This document shows, piece after piece, positions 63,066 to 64,000 of a stretch of DNA of 64,000 nt. The notes beneath the pieces are model-generated. The model was not told where the DNA came from. It did no database searches and worked only from the letters and a program-made list of their open reading frames with translations. The DNA lies in contig CAXXFQ010000024.1 in assembly GCA_963674475.2 (NCBI GenBank), positions 806,001 through 870,000 of the forward strand, given 5' to 3'. Each line of letters opens with the position of its first letter. Position 1 is the first letter of the stretch. The stretch is from CAXXFQ01 sp963674475 (GTDB lineage Bacteria; Planctomycetota; Planctomycetia; Pirellulales; Thermoguttaceae). A program made the translations under genes and the position numbers.

Positions 63066-64000
63066 CTAAAGCGCGGCGATCACCTGGGCCGCTTTGGTGC
63101 ATAACTGCTCGGCCTCGGCCCGGTCGGTCGCCTCGGCACAGGCGCGGACAATCGGTTCGGTATTGCTGGCACGGACCAAAAGCCAGGTGCCGCTTGGCCA
63201 GTCCAGCCGCAACCCGTCAAGCCGATCGGCCCGCGCGTCGTCGAACGCCTTTTCCAAAGCGTCGAGCGATTTGGGCACCTTTTCCTGGGGAACGGGAATT
63301 TTTGTTTTGACGATTTCGTAGCGGGGCAACTCGTCGGCCAACGGTCCGATCGGCATCTCGCGAGCCGCCATCAGGTCCAACAACTGGGCCATCCCGACAA
63401 AACTGTCGCGTACCAACCCGACCCGCGGATCAATCGGCCCGCCGTTCCCTTCGCCGCCGAAGATCGCGTCCTTGGCCAACATCGTGTCGACGACGTTCGC
63501 TTCGCCGACGGCCGAACGGAAAAACGGTTGGCCATACTTTTTCGCCAGGTCTTCCGCCATGCGGCTGGACGAACAGTTCGTCACGATCGGGCCTTTTCGC
63601 TGTCGGAGAATATGATCGGTGATCAAGGCGACGGTATACTCTTCGCCAAGGTACCGCCCACTTTCGTCGATCACGGCCAACCGGTCGGCGTCGGGGTCTT
63701 GGCAAAACCCGATCTGGGACGACGTTCTCGGAACGGTCGAAAGGACCTCGGCCAGATTCTCGGCGGTCGGCTCGGCCGGATGGGCAAATTGACCGTCGGT
63801 CGGCCCACCCATCAACTCCACGTCACACCCGAGCGCTTCGAGCAACCGCTTCCCCAACGGACTCCCGGCACCGTGGTTTGAATCCAACAAAACACGGAAT
63901 TTTTTACTGCGAATCCGCTCGATATCGACCGTTTTCAAAACCGCTTCGAGATGCGCCGCGTGAGCGTCTTCGCAACGCTCCAGCAATCCTGCCCGCTCAT
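63066..64000 (-). CDS. Phosphohexomutase (GlmM/phosphomannomutase type), 5' end missing
   Basis: The gene runs out of the window; only the last three domains are seen. The magnesium motif is in CQDPDADRLAV, the sugar-binding GEGNGGPI follows, and the phosphate-binding RASNTEPIVRACAEA is in domain 4. The catalytic Ser lies upstream of the window, so GlmM and phosphomannomutase cannot be told apart with certainty. The frame is open to the last base. Confidence 0.9.
   Translation of the reverse strand, partial: ERAGLLERCEDAHAAHLEAVLKTVDIERIRSKKFRVLLDSNHGAGSPLGKRLLEALGCDVELMGGPTDGQFAHPAEPTAENLAEVLSTVPRTSSQIGFCQDPDADRLAVIDESGRYLGEEYTVALITDHILRQRKGPIVTNCSSSRMAEDLAKKYGQPFFRSAVGEANVVDTMLAKDAIFGGEGNGGPIDPRVGLVRDSFVGMAQLLDLMAAREMPIGPLADELPRYEIVKTKIPVPQEKVPKSLDALEKAFDDARADRLDGLRLDWPSGTWLLVRASNTEPIVRACAEATDRAEAEQLCTKAAQVIAAL

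Overview
The window reads as chromosomal DNA of a free-living member of the Planctomycetota, probably of the Pirellulales/Thermogutta kind. This is inferred from content and not proven by a marker gene. The pointers are a hydrazine-synthase-alpha-like dihaem protein with planctomycete-type cytochrome motifs, a PEP-CTERM esterase, a ThuA protein, secreted glycoside hydrolases (GH78, GH29 and a beta-helix protein), a divergent AnmK-like protein and a very large CcsA. No rRNA, phage or insertion sequence was seen. One tRNA, Leu(UAA), lies at 28190-28274.

Layout. 1-2.3 kb: the end of an Fe-S aldo/keto reductase and a NapH-like membrane polyferredoxin. 2.5-11.3 kb (minus): a trehalose operon, treS-maltokinase fusion, then treZ, then treY, divergent from an IclR regulator. 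12.6-19.5 kb: HzsA-like protein, PEP-CTERM esterase and alpha-L-rhamnosidase. 19.8-24.3 kb: RND efflux adaptor and pump. 24.4-28.0 kb: exported superoxide-reductase-like protein, ThuA protein, Tat-exported phosphoesterase and ASCH protein. 28.5-29.5 kb: two small secreted proteins.

29.9-39.5 kb is the most interesting region. It holds a B12-type radical SAM protein, a ketoacyl-ACP synthase, a five-copy 143-bp tandem repeat, an acyl carrier protein, two phytoene-desaturase-like FAD oxidoreductases, FabZ and FabI. This is a dedicated fatty-acyl assembly line of the same kind as the gene sets proposed for ladderane lipid synthesis in anammox planctomycetes, but in a setting with no other anammox gene in view.

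39.7-48.2 kb: a NucS-like nuclease, a beta-helix protein and alpha-L-fucosidase pair, an outer-membrane-like protein and a sensor SpoIIE phosphatase. 48.6-52.7 kb: a long, possibly structured leader, an amidotransferase-like protein lacking its catalytic Cys, a divergent AnmK-like protein and a membrane protein. 52.8-57.5 kb: cupin, GGQ release-factor-like protein, UvrB and flavodiiron protein. 57.6-63.0 kb: a cytochrome c maturation operon (CcsA plus two related membrane proteins). The window ends inside a phosphohexomutase gene.

Two physiological themes stand out: scavenging of fucose- and rhamnose-containing polysaccharides with compatible-solute or glycogen turnover, and life with little oxygen (flavodiiron protein, superoxide reductase, radical SAM and polyferredoxin proteins). 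Start sites were chosen by Shine-Dalgarno spacing, signal peptides and overlap with promoters, and often differ from the longest open frame.
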